Below, piece by piece: positions 23,832 through 37,979 of a stretch of 64,000 nucleotides of DNA. How positions within the stretch are numbered: position 1 is the first letter of the stretch; each line of letters starts with the position of its first letter. The notes under the pieces are model-generated. The model was given only the letters and a program-made list of their open reading frames with translations. It searched no databases and had not been told where the DNA came from. The DNA comes from Diadophis punctatus similis (Eukaryota; Chordata; Lepidosauria; Squamata; Dipsadidae): positions 372,001 to 436,000 of the forward strand of contig JALIGW010000059.1 of the NCBI GenBank assembly GCA_023053685.1, given 5' to 3'. The translations under genes and the position numbers were made by a program.

Positions 23832-26800
23832 AATGAAAAAGAAACAGATATTCCTGTTCCCTAGGGTCTTGAAAGCCGAATTCTCACACCATTTTCAGAT
23901 CCGAGCTTACCCTGACGAGTTAGCCCAAGGCGTATCTCAGAATTTTCCATAGAACTGAATTCAGCCCGAAAACTTCACTTTTGACGCAGAGCTCAGAAAT
24001 GAAAAAGAAACACATATTCCTGTTCCCTAGGGTCTGGAAAGCCGAATTCTCACTCCATTTTCAGATCCGAGCTTTCCCTGAGGAGTTAACCCAACCCGTA
24101 TCATACAATTTACCTTAGGACTCAATTCAGCCCGAAAACTTCACTTTTGACACAGAGCTCAGAAATGAAAAAGAAACATATATTCCTGTTCCCTAGGGTC
24201 TGGAAAGCCGAATTCTCACACCATTTTCAGATCCGAGCTTTCCCTGAGGAGTTAGCCATTGTCGTATTTCAGAATTTGCCGTAGGACTCAATTCAGCGCA
24301 AAAAATTTACTTTTGACACAGAGCTCAGAAATGAAAAAGAAACACATATTCATGCTCCCCAGGGTTTGAAAGACGAATTCTCACACCATTTTCAGATCCG
24401 AGCTTTCCCTGACTTGTTAGCCAAAGTCGTATTTTAGAATTTGCCTTGGGACTCAATTCAGCCCGAAAACTTCACTTTTGACACAGAAGTCAGAAATGAA
24501 AAAGAAACAGTTATTCCTGTTTCCTAGGGTCTGGAAAACAGAATTCTCACACCATTTTCAGATCCGAGCTTTCCCTGAAAAGATAGCCAAAGTCGTATCA
24601 TAGAATTTAGCAATTCAGCCAGAAAACTTCACTATTGACAGAGAGCTCAGAAATAAAAAAGAAACAGTTATTCCTGTTCCCTAGGGTCTCGAAAACCAAA
24701 TTCTCACACCATTTTCAGATCCGAGCTTTCCCTGAGGAGTTAGCCCAAGCCGTATCATAGAATTTACCAATTCAGTCCGAAAACTTCACTTTTGACACAG
24801 AGCTCAGAAATGAAAAAGAAACAGATATTCCTGTTTCCTAGGGTCTGGAAAACCGAATTCTCACACCATTTTCAGATCCGAGCTTTCCCTGACAAGATAG
24901 CCAAAGTCGTATCATAGAATTTACCAATTCAGCCAGAAAACTTCACTATTGACAGAGAGCTCAGAAATGAAAAAGAAACACATATTCCTGTTCCCTAGGG
25001 TCTGGAAAGCCGAATTCTCACACCATTTTCAGATCCGAGCTTTCCCTGACGAGTTAGCCCAAGGCGTATCTCAGAATTTTCCATAGAACTGAATTCAGCC
25101 CGAAAACTTCACTTTTGACACAGAGCTCAGAAATGAAAAAGAAGCACATATTCCTGTTCCCTAGGGTCTGGAAAGCCGAATTCTCACACCATTTTCAGAT
25201 CCGAGCTTTCCCTGACGAGTTAGCCCAAGACATATCTCAGAATTTGCCATAGAACTGAATTCAGCCCGAAAACTTCACTTTTGACACAGAGCTCAGAAAT
25301 GAAAAACAAACAGATATTACTGTTCCCTAGCGTCTGGAAAGCCGAATTCTCACACCATTTTCAGATCCGAGCTTTCCCTGAGGAGTTAGTCCAAGCCATA
25401 TCACAGAATTTACCAATTCAACTAGAAAACTTCACTTTTGACGCAGAGCTCAGAAATGAAAAAGAAACACATATTCCTGTTCCCTAGGGTCTGGAAAGCC
25501 GAATTCTCACACCATTTTCAGATCCGAGCTTTCCCTTAGGAGTTAGCCCAAGGCGTATCTCAGAATTTTCCATAGAACTGAATTCAGCTGAAAACTTCAC
25601 TTTTGACGCAGAGCTCAGAAATGAAAAAGAAACAAATATTCCTGTTCCTTAGGATCTGGAAAGCCGAATTCTCACACCATTTTCAGATCCGAGCTTTCGC
25701 TTAGGAGTTAGCCCAACCCGTATCATAGAATTTACCTTAGGACTCAATTCAGCCCGAAAACATCACTTTTGACACAGAGCTCAGAAATGAAAAAGAAACA
25801 GATATTCCTGTTCCCTAGGGTCTGGAAAGTCGAATTCTCACACCATTTTCAGATCCGAGCTTTCCCTGAGGAGTTAGCCACTGTTGTATTTCAGAATTTG
25901 CCGTAGGACTCAATTCAGCGCAAAAAATTTACTTTTGACACAGAGCTCAGAAATGAAAAAGAAACACATATTCATGCTCCCCAGGGTGTGAAAGCCGAAT
26001 TCTCACACCATTTTCAGATCCGAGCTTTCCCTGACTTGTTAGCCAAAGTCGTATCTCAGAATTTGCCATAGAACTGAATTCAGCTAGAAAACTTCACTTT
26101 TGACACAGATGTCAGAAATCAAAAAGAAACACACATTGATGCTCCCCAGGGTCTGGAAAGCCAAAATCTGACACCATTTTGAGCTTTTCCTGAGGAGTTA
26201 GCCCAAGCCGTATCATAGAATTTGCCAATAAAGCCCGAAAACTTCACTTTTGACACAGAGCTCAGAAATGAAAAAGAAACAGATATTCCTGTTCCCTAGG
26301 GTCTGGAAGCCGAATTCTCACACCATTTTCAGATCCGAGCTTTCCCTGACAAGTTAGCCCAAGGCGTATCTCAGAATTTGCCGTAGAACTGAATTCAGCT
26401 AGAAAACTTCACTTTTGACACAGAGCTCAGAAATGAAAAAGATACAACTAATTCCTGTTCCCTAGGGTCTGGAAAGCCGAATTCTCAAACCATTTTCAGA
26501 TCCGAGCTTTCCCTGACAAGATAGCCAAAGTCGTATCATAGAATTTACCAATTCAGCCAGAAAACTTCACTATTGACAGAGAGCTCAGAAATGAAAAAGA
26601 AACAGATATTACTGTTCCCTAGGGTCTGGAAAGCCAAATTCTCACACCAATTTCAGATCCGAGCTTTCCCTGACGAGTTAGCCCAAGCCGTATCATAGAA
26701 TTTAACTATTCAGCCTGAAAACTTCACTTTTGATACAGAGCTCAGAAATGAAAACGAAACAGATATTCCTGTTCCCTAGGGTCTGGAAAGCCGAATTCTC

Positions 26801-28930
26801 ACACCATTTTCAGATCCGAGCTTTCCCTGACGAGTTAGCCCAAGACGTATCTCAGAATTTGCCATAGAACTGAATTCAGCTAGAAAACTTCACTTTTGAC
26901 GCAGAGCTCAGAAATGAAAAAGAAACACATATTCCTTTTCCCTAGCGTCTGGAAAGCCGAATTCTCACACCATTTTCAGATCCGAGCTTTCCCTGGGGAG
27001 TTAGCCCAAGCCATATCACAGAATTTACCAATTCAACTAGAAAACTTCACTTTTGACGCAGAGCTCAGAAATGAAAAAGAAACACATATTCCTGTTCCCT
27101 AGGGTCTGGAAAGCCGAATTCTCACACCATTTTCAGATCCGAGCTTTCCCTTAGGAGTTAGCCCAACCCGTATCATAGAATTTACCTTAGGACTCAATTC
27201 AGCCAGAAAACTTCACTTTTGACACAGAGCTCAGAAATGAAAAAGAAACACATATTCATGCTCCCCAGGGTTTGAAAGACGAATTCTCACACCATTTTCA
27301 GATCCGAGCTTTCCCTTAGGAGTTAGCCCAACCCGTATCATAGAATTTACCTTAGGACTCAATTCAGCCCGAAAACATCACTTTTGACACAGAGCTCAGA
27401 AATGAAAAAGAAACACATATTCCTGTTCCCTAGCGTCTGGAAAACCGAATTCTCACACCATTTTCAGATCCGAGCTTTCCCTGACAAGATAGCCCAAGCC
27501 GTATCATAGAATTTCCCAATTCAGTCCGAAAACTTCACTTTTGACACAGAGCACAGAAATGAAAAAGAAACAGATATTCCTGTTCCCTAGAGTCTGGAAA
27601 GCCGAATTCTCACACCATTTTCAGATCCGAGCTTTCCCTGACGAGTTAGCCCAAGGCGTATCTCAGAATTTTCCATAGAACTGAATTCAGCCCGAAAACT
27701 TCACTTTTGACGCAGAGCTCAGAAATGAAAAAGAAGCACATATTCCTGTTCCCTAGGGTCTGGAAAGCCGAATTCTCACACCATTTTCAGATCCGAGCTT
27801 TCCCTGACGAGTTAGCCCAAGACATATCTCAGAATTTGCCATAGAACTGAATTCAGCCCGAAAACTTCACTTTTGACACAGAGCTCAGAAATGAAAAACA
27901 AACAGATATTACTGTTCCCTAGCGTCTGGAAAGCCGAATTCTCACACCATTTTCAGATCCGAGCTTTCCCTGAGGAGTTAGTCCAAGCCATATCACAGAA
28001 TTTACCAATTCAACTAGAAAACTTCACTTTTGACGCAGAGCTCAGAAATGAAAAAGAAATACATATTCCTGTTCCCTAGGGTCTGGAAAGCCGAATTCTC
28101 ACACCATTTTCAGATCCGAGCTTTCCCTTAGGAGTTAGCCCAAGGCGTATCTCAGAATTTTCCATAGAACTGAATTCAGCCGAAAACTTCACTTTTGACG
28201 CAGAGCTCAGAAATGAAAAAGAAACAAATATTCCTGTTCCTTAGGATCTGGAAAGCCGAATTCTCACACCATTTTCAGATCCGAGCTTTCGCTTAGGAGT
28301 TAGCCCAACCCGTATCATAGAATTTACCTTAGGACTCAATTCAGCCCGAAAACATCACTTTTGACACAGAGCTCAGAAATGAAAAAGAAACAGATATTCC
28401 TGTTCCCTAGGGTCTGGAAAGTCGAATTCTCACACCATTTTCAGATCCGAGCTTTCCCTGAGGAGTTAGCCACTGTTGTATTTCAGAATTTGCCGTAGGA
28501 CTCAATTCAGCGCAAAAAATTTACTTTTGACACAGAGCTCAGAAATGAAAAAGAAACACATATTCATTCTCCCCAGGGTGTGAAAGCCGAATTCTCACAC
28601 CATTTTCAGATCCGAGCTTTCCCTGACTTGTTAGCCAAAGTCGTATCTCAGAATTTGCCATAGAACTGAATTCAGCTAGAAAACTTCACTTTTGACACAC
28701 ATGTCAGAAATCAAAAAGAAACACACATTGATGCTCCCCAGGGTCTGGAAAGCCAAAATCTGACACCATTTTGAGCTTTTCCTGAGGAGTTAGCCCAAGC
28801 CGTATCATAGAATTTGCCAATAAAGCCCGAAAACTTCACTTTTGACACAGAGCTCAGAAATGAAAAAGAAACAGATATTCCTGTTCCCTAGGGTCTGGAA
28901 GCCGAATTCTCACACCATTTTCAGATCCGA
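19716..28930. repeat. 9215-bp higher-order unit, copy X
   Basis: This segment starts inside copy B of the 8.7-kb repeat and runs past its end. It is repeated directly from 28931, at offset 9215 up to about 23.87 kb and offset 9049 from about 24.08 kb. Markers at 19949, 25281, 26896 and 27873 recur at 29164, 34330, 35945 and 36922. Its part 23832-28930 has no counterpart in copy A and carries variants such as gaaaaacaaacagatattac. Confidence 0.92.
25000..27591. repeat. 2592-bp higher-order unit (in X)
   Basis: This unit of about 16 monomers restarts at 27592 and runs until the X/Y boundary cuts it at 28930. The marker gaagcacatattcc at 25141 recurs at 27733, and the gaaaaacaaacag monomer at 25281 recurs at 27873. 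Both give an offset of 2592. Confidence 0.85.
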
Positions 28931-31900
28931 GCTTTCCCTGAGCAGTTAGCCCAAGCCATATCATAGAACTTACCTATTCAGTCCGAAAACTTCACTTTTG
29001 ACACAGAGCTCAGAAATGAAAAAGAAACAGATATTCCTGTTCCCTAGGGTCTGGAAAGCCGAATTCTCACACCATTTTCAGATCCGAGCTTTCCCTGAGG
29101 AGTTAGCCCAACCCGTATCATAGAATTTACCTTAGGAATCAATTCAGCCCGAAAACATCACTTTTGACACAGAGCTCAGAAATGAAAAAGAAACAGATAT
29201 TCCTGTTCCCTAGTGTCTGGAAAGCCGAATTCTCACACCATTTTCAGATCCGAGCTTTCCCTCAGGAGTTAGCCCAAGCCATATCACAGAATTTACCAAT
29301 TCAACTAGAAAACTTCACTTTTGACGCAGAGCTCAGAAATGAAAAAGAAACAGTTATTCCTGTTCCCTAGGGTCTCGAAAACCGAATTCTCACACCATTT
29401 TCAGATCCGAGCTTTCCCTGAGGAGTTAGCCCAAGCCGTATCATAGAATTTACCAATTCAGTCCGAAAACTTCACTTTTGACACAGAGCTCAGAATTGAA
29501 AAAGAAACAGATATTCCTGTTCCCTAGAGTCTGGAAAGCCGAATTCTCACACCATTTTCAAATCCGAGCTTTCCCTGACGAGTTAGCCCAAGGCGTATCT
29601 CAGAATTTTCCATAGAACTGAATTCAGCCGAAAACTTTACTTTTGACGCAGAGCTCAGAAATGAAAAAGAAACACATATTCCTGTTCCCTAGGGTCTGGA
29701 AAGCCGAATTCTCACACCATTTTCAGATCCGAGCTTTCCCTGAGGAGTTAGCCACTGTCGTATTTCAGAATTTGCCGTAGGACTCAATTCAGCGCAAAAA
29801 ATTTACTTTTGACACAGAGCTCAGAAATGAAAAAGAAACACATATTCATGCTTCCCAGGGTGTGAAAGCCGAATTCTCACACCATTTTCAGATCCGAGCT
29901 TTCCCTGACTTGTTAGCCAAAGTCGTATTTTAGAATTTGCCTTGGGACTCAATTCAGCCCGAAACCTTCACTTTTGACACAGAAGTCAGAAATGAAAAAG
30001 AAACAGATATCCCTGTTCCCTAGTGTCTGGAAAGCCGAATTCTCACGCCATTTTCAGATCCGAGCTTTCCCTGAGGATTTAGCCCAAGCCGTATCATAGA
30101 ATTTACCAATTCAGCCAGAAAACTTCACTTTTGACACAGAGCTCAGAAATGAAAAAGAAACAGATATTCCTGTTCCCTAGCGTCTGGAAAGCCTAATTCT
30201 CACGCCATTATCAGATCCGAGCTTTCCCTGAGGAGTTAGCCCAAGGCGTATCTCAGAATTTGCCATAGAACTGAATTCAGCTAGAAAACTTCACTTTTGA
30301 CACAGATGTCAGAAATCAAAAAGAAACACACATTCATGCTCCCCAGGGTCTGGAAAGCCAAAATCTGACGCCATTTTGAGCTTTTCCTGAGGATTTAGCC
30401 CAAGCCGTATCATAGAATTTACCAATTCAGCCAGAAAACTTCACTTTTGACACAGAGCTCAGAAATGAAAAAGAAACAGATATTCCTGTTCCCTAGGGTC
30501 TGGAAAGCGAATTCTCACACCATTTTCAGATCCGAGCTTTCCCTGACGAGTTAGCCTAAGGTGTATCTCAGAATTTGCCTTAGAACTGAATTCAGCTGGA
30601 AAACTTCACTTTTGACACAGAGCTCAGAAATGAAAAAGATACAACTAATTCCTGTTCCCTAGGGTTTGGAAAGCCGAATTCTCACACCATTTTGAGATCC
30701 GAGCTTTCCCTCAGGAGTTAGCCCAAGCCATATCACAGAATTTACCAATTCAACTAGAAAACTTCACTTTTGACGCAGAGCTCAGAAATGAAAAAGAAAC
30801 AGTTATTCCTGTTCCCTAGGGTCTCGAAAACCGAATTCTCACACCATTTTCAGATCCGAGCTTTCCCTGAGGAGTTAGCCCAAGCCGTATCATAGAATTT
30901 ACCAATTCAGTCCGAAAACTTCACTTTTGACACAGAGCTCAGAATTGAAAAAGAAACAGATATTCCTGTTCCCTAGAGTCTGGAAAGCCGAATTCTCACA
31001 CCATTTTCAAATCCGAGCTTTCCCTGACGAGTTATCCCAAGGCGTATCTCAGAATTTTCCATAGAACTGAATTCAGCCGAAAACTTTACTTTTGACGCAG
31101 AGCTCAGAAATGAAAAAGAAACACATATTCCTGTTCCCTAGGGTCTGGAAAGCCGAATTCTCACACCATTTTCAGATCCGAGCTTTCCCTTAGGAGTTAG
31201 CCCAACCCGTATCATAGAATTTACCTTAGGACTCAATTCAGCCCGAAAACATCACTTTTGACACAGAGCTCAGAAATGAAAAAGAAACAGATATTCCTGT
31301 TCCCTAGGGTCTGGAAAGCCGAATTCTCACACCATTTTCAGATCCGAGCTTTCCCTGAGGAGTTAGCCACTGTCGTATTTCAGAATTTGCCGTAGGACTC
31401 AATTCAGCGCAAAAAATTTACTTTTGACACAGAGCTCAGAAATGAAAAAGAAACACATATTCATGCTTCCCAGGGTGTGAAAGCCGAATTCTCACACCAT
31501 TTTCAGATCCGAGCTTTCCCTGACTTGTTAGCCAAAGTCGTATTTTAGAATTTGCCTTGGGACTCAATTCAGCCCGAAAACTTCACTTTTGACACAGAAG
31601 TCAGAAATGAAAAAGAAACAGATATCCCTGTTCCCTAGTGTCTGGAAAGCCGAATTCTCACGCCATTTTCAGATCCGAGCTTTCCCTGAGGATTTAGCCC
31701 AAGCCGTATCATAGAATTTACCAATTCAGCCAGAAAACTTCACTTTTGACACAGAGCTCAGAAATGAAAAAGAAACAGATATTCCTGTTCCCTAGCATCT
31801 GGAAAGCCTAATTCTCACGACATTATCAGATCCGAGCTTTCCCTGAGGAGTTAGCCCAAGGCGTATCTCAGAATTTGCCATAGAACTGAATTCAGCTAGA

Positions 31901-34900
31901 AAACTTCACTTTTGACACAGATGTCAGAAATCAAAAAGAAACACACATTCATGCTCCCCAGGGTCTGGAAAGCCAAAATCTGACACCATTTTGAGCTTTT
32001 CCTGAGGATTTAGCCCAAGCCGTATCATAGAATTTACCAATTCAGCCAGAAAACTTCACTTTTGACACAGAGCTCAGAAATGAAAAAGAAACAGATATTC
32101 CTGTTCCCTAGGGTCTGGAAAGCGAATTCTCACACCATTTTCAGATCCGAGCTTTCCCTGACGAGTTAGCCCAAGGCGTATCTCAGAATTTGCCGTAGAA
32201 CTGAATTCAGCTGGAAAACTTCACTTTTGACACAGAGCTCAGAAATGAAAAAGATACAACTAATTCCTGTTCCCTAGGGTCTGGAAAGCCGAATTCTCAC
32301 ACCATTTTGAGATCCGAGCTTTAACTGAGCAGATAGCCCAACCCGTATCATACAATTTACCTTAGGTCTCAATTCAGCACGAAAACTTCACTTTTGACAC
32401 AGAGCTCAGAAATGAAAAAGAAACACATATTCATGCTCCCCAGGGTGTGAAAGACGAATTCTCACACCATTTTCAGATTCGAGCTTTCCCTGACTTGTTA
32501 GCCAAAGTCGTATTTTAGAATTTGCCTTGGGACTCAATTCAGCCCGAAAACTTCACTTTTGACACAGAAGTCAGAAATGAAAAAGAAACAGTTATTCCTG
32601 TTTCCTAGGGTCTGGAAAACAGAATTCTCACACCATTTTCAGATCCGAGCTTTCCCTGAAAAGATAGCCAAAGTCGTATCATAGAATTTAGCAATTCAGC
32701 CAGAAAACTTCACTATTGACAGAGAGCTCAGAAATGAAAAAGAAACAGTTATTCCTGTTCCATAGGGTCTCGAAAACCGAATTCTCACACCATTTTCAGA
32801 TCCGAGCTTTCCCTGAGGAGTTAGCCCAAGCCGTATCATAGAATTTACCAATTCAGTCCGAAAACTTCACTTTTGACACAGAGCTCAGAAATGAAAAAGA
32901 AACAGATATTCCTGTTCCCTAGAGTCTGGAAAGCCGAATTCTCACACCATTTTCAGATCCGAGCTTTCCCTGACGAGTTAGCCCAAGCCGTATCATAGAA
33001 TTTACCAATTCAGTCCGAAAACTTCACTTTTGACACAGAGCTCAGAAATGAAAAAGAAACAGATATTCCTGTTCCCTAGGGTCTTGAAAGCCGAATTCTC
33101 ACACCATTTTCAGATCCGAGCTTTCCCTGAGGAGTTAACCCAACCCGTATCATACAATTTACCTTAGGACTCAATTCAGCCCGAAAACTTCACTTTTGAC
33201 ACAGAGCTCAGAAATGAAAAAGAAACATATATTCCTGTTCCCTAGGGTCTGGAAAGCCGAATTCTCACACCATTTTCAGATCCGAGCTTTCCCTGAGGAG
33301 TTAGCCATTGTCGTATTTCAGAATTTGCCGTAGGACTCAATTCAGCGCAAAAAATTTACTTTTGACACAGAGCTCAGAAATGAAAAAGAAACACATATTC
33401 ATGCTCCCCAGGGTTTGAAAGACGAATTCTCACACCATTTTCAGATCCGAGCTTTCCCTGACTTGTTAGCCAAAGTCGTATTTTAGAATTTGCCTTGGGA
33501 CTCAATTCAGCCCGAAAACTTCACTTTTGACACAGAAGTCAGAAATGAAAAAGAAACAGTTATTCCTGTTTCCTAGGGTCTGGAAAACAGAATTCTCACA
33601 CCATTTTCAGATCCGAGCTTTCCCTGAAAAGATAGCCAAAGTCGTATCATAGAATTTAGCAATTCAGCCAGAAAACTTCACTATTGACAGAGAGCTCAGA
33701 AATAAAAAAGAAACAGTTATTCCTGTTCCCTAGGGTCTCGAAAACCGAATTCTCACACCATTTTCAGATCCGAGCTTTCCCTGAGGAGTTAGCCCAAGCC
33801 GTATCATAGAATTTACCAATTCAGTCCGAAAACTTCACTTTTGACACAGAGCTCAGAAATGAAAAAGAAACAGATATTCCTGTTTCCTAGGGTCTGGAAA
33901 ACCGAATTCTCACACCATTTTCAGATCCGAGCTTTCCCTGACAAGATAGCCAAAGTCGTATCATAGAATTTACCAATTCAGCCAGAAAACTTCACTATTG
34001 ACAGAGAGCTCAGAAATGAAAAAGAAACACATATTCCTGTTCCCTAGGGTCTGGAAAGCCGAATTCTCACACCATTTTCAGATCCGAGCTTTCCCTGACG
34101 AGTTAGCCCAAGGCGTATCTCAGAATTTTCCATAGAACTGAATTCAGCCCGAAAACTTCACTTTTGACACAGAGCTCAGAAATGAAAAAGAAGCACATAT
34201 TCCTGTTCCCTAGGGTCTGGAAAGCCGAATTCTCACACCATTTTCAGATCCGAGCTTTCCCTGACGAGTTAGCCCAAGACATATCTCAGAATTTGCCATA
34301 GAACTGAATTCAGCCCGAAAACTTCACTTTTGACACAGAGCTCAGAAATGAAAAACAAACAGATATTACTGTTCCCTAGCGTCTGGAAAGCCGAATTCTC
34401 ACACCATTTTCAGATCCGAGCTTTCCCTGAGGAGTTAGTCCAAGCCATATCACAGAATTTACCAATTCAACTAGAAAACTTCACTTTTGACGCAGAGCTC
34501 AGAAATGAAAAAGAAACACATATTCCTGTTCCCTAGGGTCTGGAAAGCCGAATTCTCACACCATTTTCAGATCCGAGCTTTCCCTTAGGAGTTAGCCCAA
34601 GGCGTATCTCAGAATTTTCCATAGAACTGAATTCAGCTGAAAACTTCACTTTTGACGCAGAGCTCAGAAATGAAAAAGAAACAAATATTCCTGTTCCTTA
34701 GGATCTGGAAAGCCGAATTCTCACACCATTTTCAGATCCGAGCTTTCGCTTAGGAGTTAGCCCAACCCGTATCATAGAATTTACCTTAGGACTCAATTCA
34801 GCCCGAAAACATCACTTTTGACACAGAGCTCAGAAATGAAAAAGAAACAGATATTCCTGTTCCCTAGGGTCTGGAAAGTCGAATTCTCACACCATTTTCA

Positions 34901-37900
34901 GATCCGAGCTTTCCCTGAGGAGTTAGCCACTGTTGTATTTCAGAATTTGCCGTAGGACTCAATTCAGCGCAAAAAATTTACTTTTGACACAGAGCTCAGA
35001 AATGAAAAAGAAACACATATTCATGCTCCCCAGGGTGTGAAAGCCGAATTCTCACACCATTTTCAGATCCGAGCTTTCCCTGACTTGTTAGCCAAAGTCG
35101 TATCTCAGAATTTGCCATAGAACTGAATTCAGCTAGAAAACTTCACTTTTGACACAGATGTCAGAAATCAAAAAGAAACACACATTGATGCTCCCCAGGG
35201 TCTGGAAAGCCAAAATCTGACACCATTTTGAGCTTTTCCTGAGGAGTTAGCCCAAGCCGTATCATAGAATTTGCCAATAAAGCCCGAAAACTTCACTTTT
35301 GACACAGAGCTCAGAAATGAAAAAGAAACAGATATTCCTGTTCCCTAGGGTCTGGAAGCCGAATTCTCACACCATTTTCAGATCCGAGCTTTCCCTGACA
35401 AGTTAGCCCAAGGCGTATCTCAGAATTTGCCGTAGAACTGAATTCAGCTAGAAAACTTCACTTTTGACACAGAGCTCAGAAATGAAAAAGATACAACTAA
35501 TTCCTGTTCCCTAGGGTCTGGAAAGCCGAATTCTCAAACCATTTTCAGATCCGAGCTTTCCCTGACAAGATAGCCAAAGTCGTATCATAGAATTTACCAA
35601 TTCAGCCAGAAAACTTCACTATTGACAGAGAGCTCAGAAATGAAAAAGAAACAGATATTACTGTTCCCTAGGGTCTGGAAAGCCAAATTCTCACACCAAT
35701 TTCAGATCCGAGCTTTCCCTGACGAGTTAGCCCAAGCCGTATCATAGAATTTAACTATTCAGCCTGAAAACTTCACTTTTGATACAGAGCTCAGAAATGA
35801 AAAAGAAACAGATATTCCTGTTCCCTAGGGTCTGGAAAGCCGAATTCTCACACCATTTTCAGATCCGAGCTTTCCCTGACGAGTTAGCCCAAGACGTATC
35901 TCAGAATTTGCCATAGAACTGAATTCAGCTAGAAAACTTCACTTTTGACGCAGAGCTCAGAAATGAAAAAGAAACACATATTCCTTTTCCCTAGCGTCTG
36001 GAAAGCCGAATTCTCACACCATTTTCAGATCCGAGCTTTCCCTGGGGAGTTAGCCCAAGCCATATCACAGAATTTACCAATTCAACTAGAAAACTTCACT
36101 TTTGACGCAGAGCTCAGAAATGAAAAAGAAACACATATTCCTGTTCCCTAGGGTCTGGAAAGCCGAATTCTCACACCATTTTCAGATCCGAGCTTTCCCT
36201 TAGGAGTTAGCCCAACCCGTATCATAGAATTTACCTTAGGACTCAATTCAGCCAGAAAACTTCACTTTTGACACAGAGCTCAGAAATGAAAAAGAAACAC
36301 ATATTCATGCTCCCCAGGGTTTGAAAGACGAATTCTCACACCATTTTCAGATCCGAGCTTTCCCTTAGGAGTTAGCCCAACCCGTATCATAGAATTTACC
36401 TTAGGACTCAATTCAGCCCGAAAACATCACTTTTGACACAGAGCTCAGAAATGAAAAAGAAACACATATTCCTGTTCCCTAGCGTCTGGAAAACCGAATT
36501 CTCACACCATTTTCAGATCCGAGCTTTCCCTGACAAGATAGCCCAAGCCGTATCATAGAATTTCCCAATTCAGTCCGAAAACTTCACTTTTGACACAGAG
36601 CACAGAAATGAAAAAGAAACAGATATTCCTGTTCCCTAGAGTCTGGAAAGCCGAATTCTCACACCATTTTCAGATCCGAGCTTTCCCTGACGAGTTAGCC
36701 CAAGGCGTATCTCAGAATTTTCCATAGAACTGAATTCAGCCCGAAAACTTCACTTTTGACGCAGAGCTCAGAAATGAAAAAGAAGCACATATTCCTGTTC
36801 CCTAGGGTCTGGAAAGCCGAATTCTCACACCATTTTCAGATCCGAGCTTTCCCTGACGAGTTAGCCCAAGACATATCTCAGAATTTGCCAAAGAACTGAA
36901 TTCAGCCCGAAAACTTCACTTTTGACACAGAGCTCAGAAATGAAAAACAAACAGATATTACTGTTCCCTAGCGTCTGGAAAGCCGAATTCTCACACCATT
37001 TTCAGATCCGAGCTTTCCCTGAGGAGTTAGTCCAAGCCATATCACAGAATTTACCAATTCAACTAGAAAACTTCACTTTTGACGCAGAGCTCAGAAATGA
37101 AAAAGAAATACATATTCCTGTTCCCTAGGGTCTGGAAAGCCGAATTCTCACACCATTTTCAGATCCGAGCTTTCCCTTAGGAGTTAGCCCAAGGCGTATC
37201 TCAGAATTTTCCATAGAACTGAATTCAGCCGAAAACTTCACTTTTGACGCAGAGCTCAGAAATGAAAAAGAAACAAATATTCCTGTTCCTTAGGATCTGG
37301 AAAGCCGAATTCTCACACCATTTTCAGATCCGAGCTTTCGCTTAGGAGTTAGCCCAACCCGTATCATAGAATTTACCTTAGGACTCAATTCAGCCCGAAA
37401 ACATCACTTTTGACACAGAGCTCAGAAATGAAAAAGAAACAGATATTCCTGTTCCCTAGGGTCTGGAAAGTCGAATTCTCACACCATTTTCAGATCCGAG
37501 CTTTCCCTGAGGAGTTAGCCACTGTTGTATTTCAGAATTTGCCGTAGGACTCAATTCAGCGCAAAAAATTTACTTTTGACACAGAGCTCAGAAATGAAAA
37601 AGAAACACATATTCATTCTCCCCAGGGTGTGAAAGCCGAATTCTCACACCATTTTCAGATCCGAGCTTTCCCTGACTTGTTAGCCAAAGTCGTATCTCAG
37701 AATTTGCCATAGAACTGAATTCAGCTAGAAAACTTCACTTTTGACACACATGTCAGAAATCAAAAAGAAACACACATTGATGCTCCCCAGGGTCTGGAAA
37801 GCCAAAATCTGACACCATTTTGAGCTTTTCCTGAGGAGTTAGCCCAAGCCGTATCATAGAATTTGCCAATAAAGCCCGAAAACTTCACTTTTGACACAGA

Positions 37901-37979
37901 GCTCAGAAATGAAAAAGAAACAGATATTCCTGTTCCCTAGGGTCTGGAAGCCGAATTCTCACACCATTTTCAGATCCGA
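28931..37979. repeat. 9049-bp higher-order unit, copy Y
   Basis: This is the direct tandem copy of X, shorter by exactly one long monomer (166 bp) near 33.1 kb. It shows a few substitutions against X: gaaaaccgaat near 33740 versus gaaaaccaaat near 24690, aaaaagaaac near 35800 versus aaaacgaaac near 26750, and gccaaagaactg near 36890 versus gccatagaactg near 27840. Both ends fall in the conserved block attttcagatccgagctttc. Confidence 0.92.
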
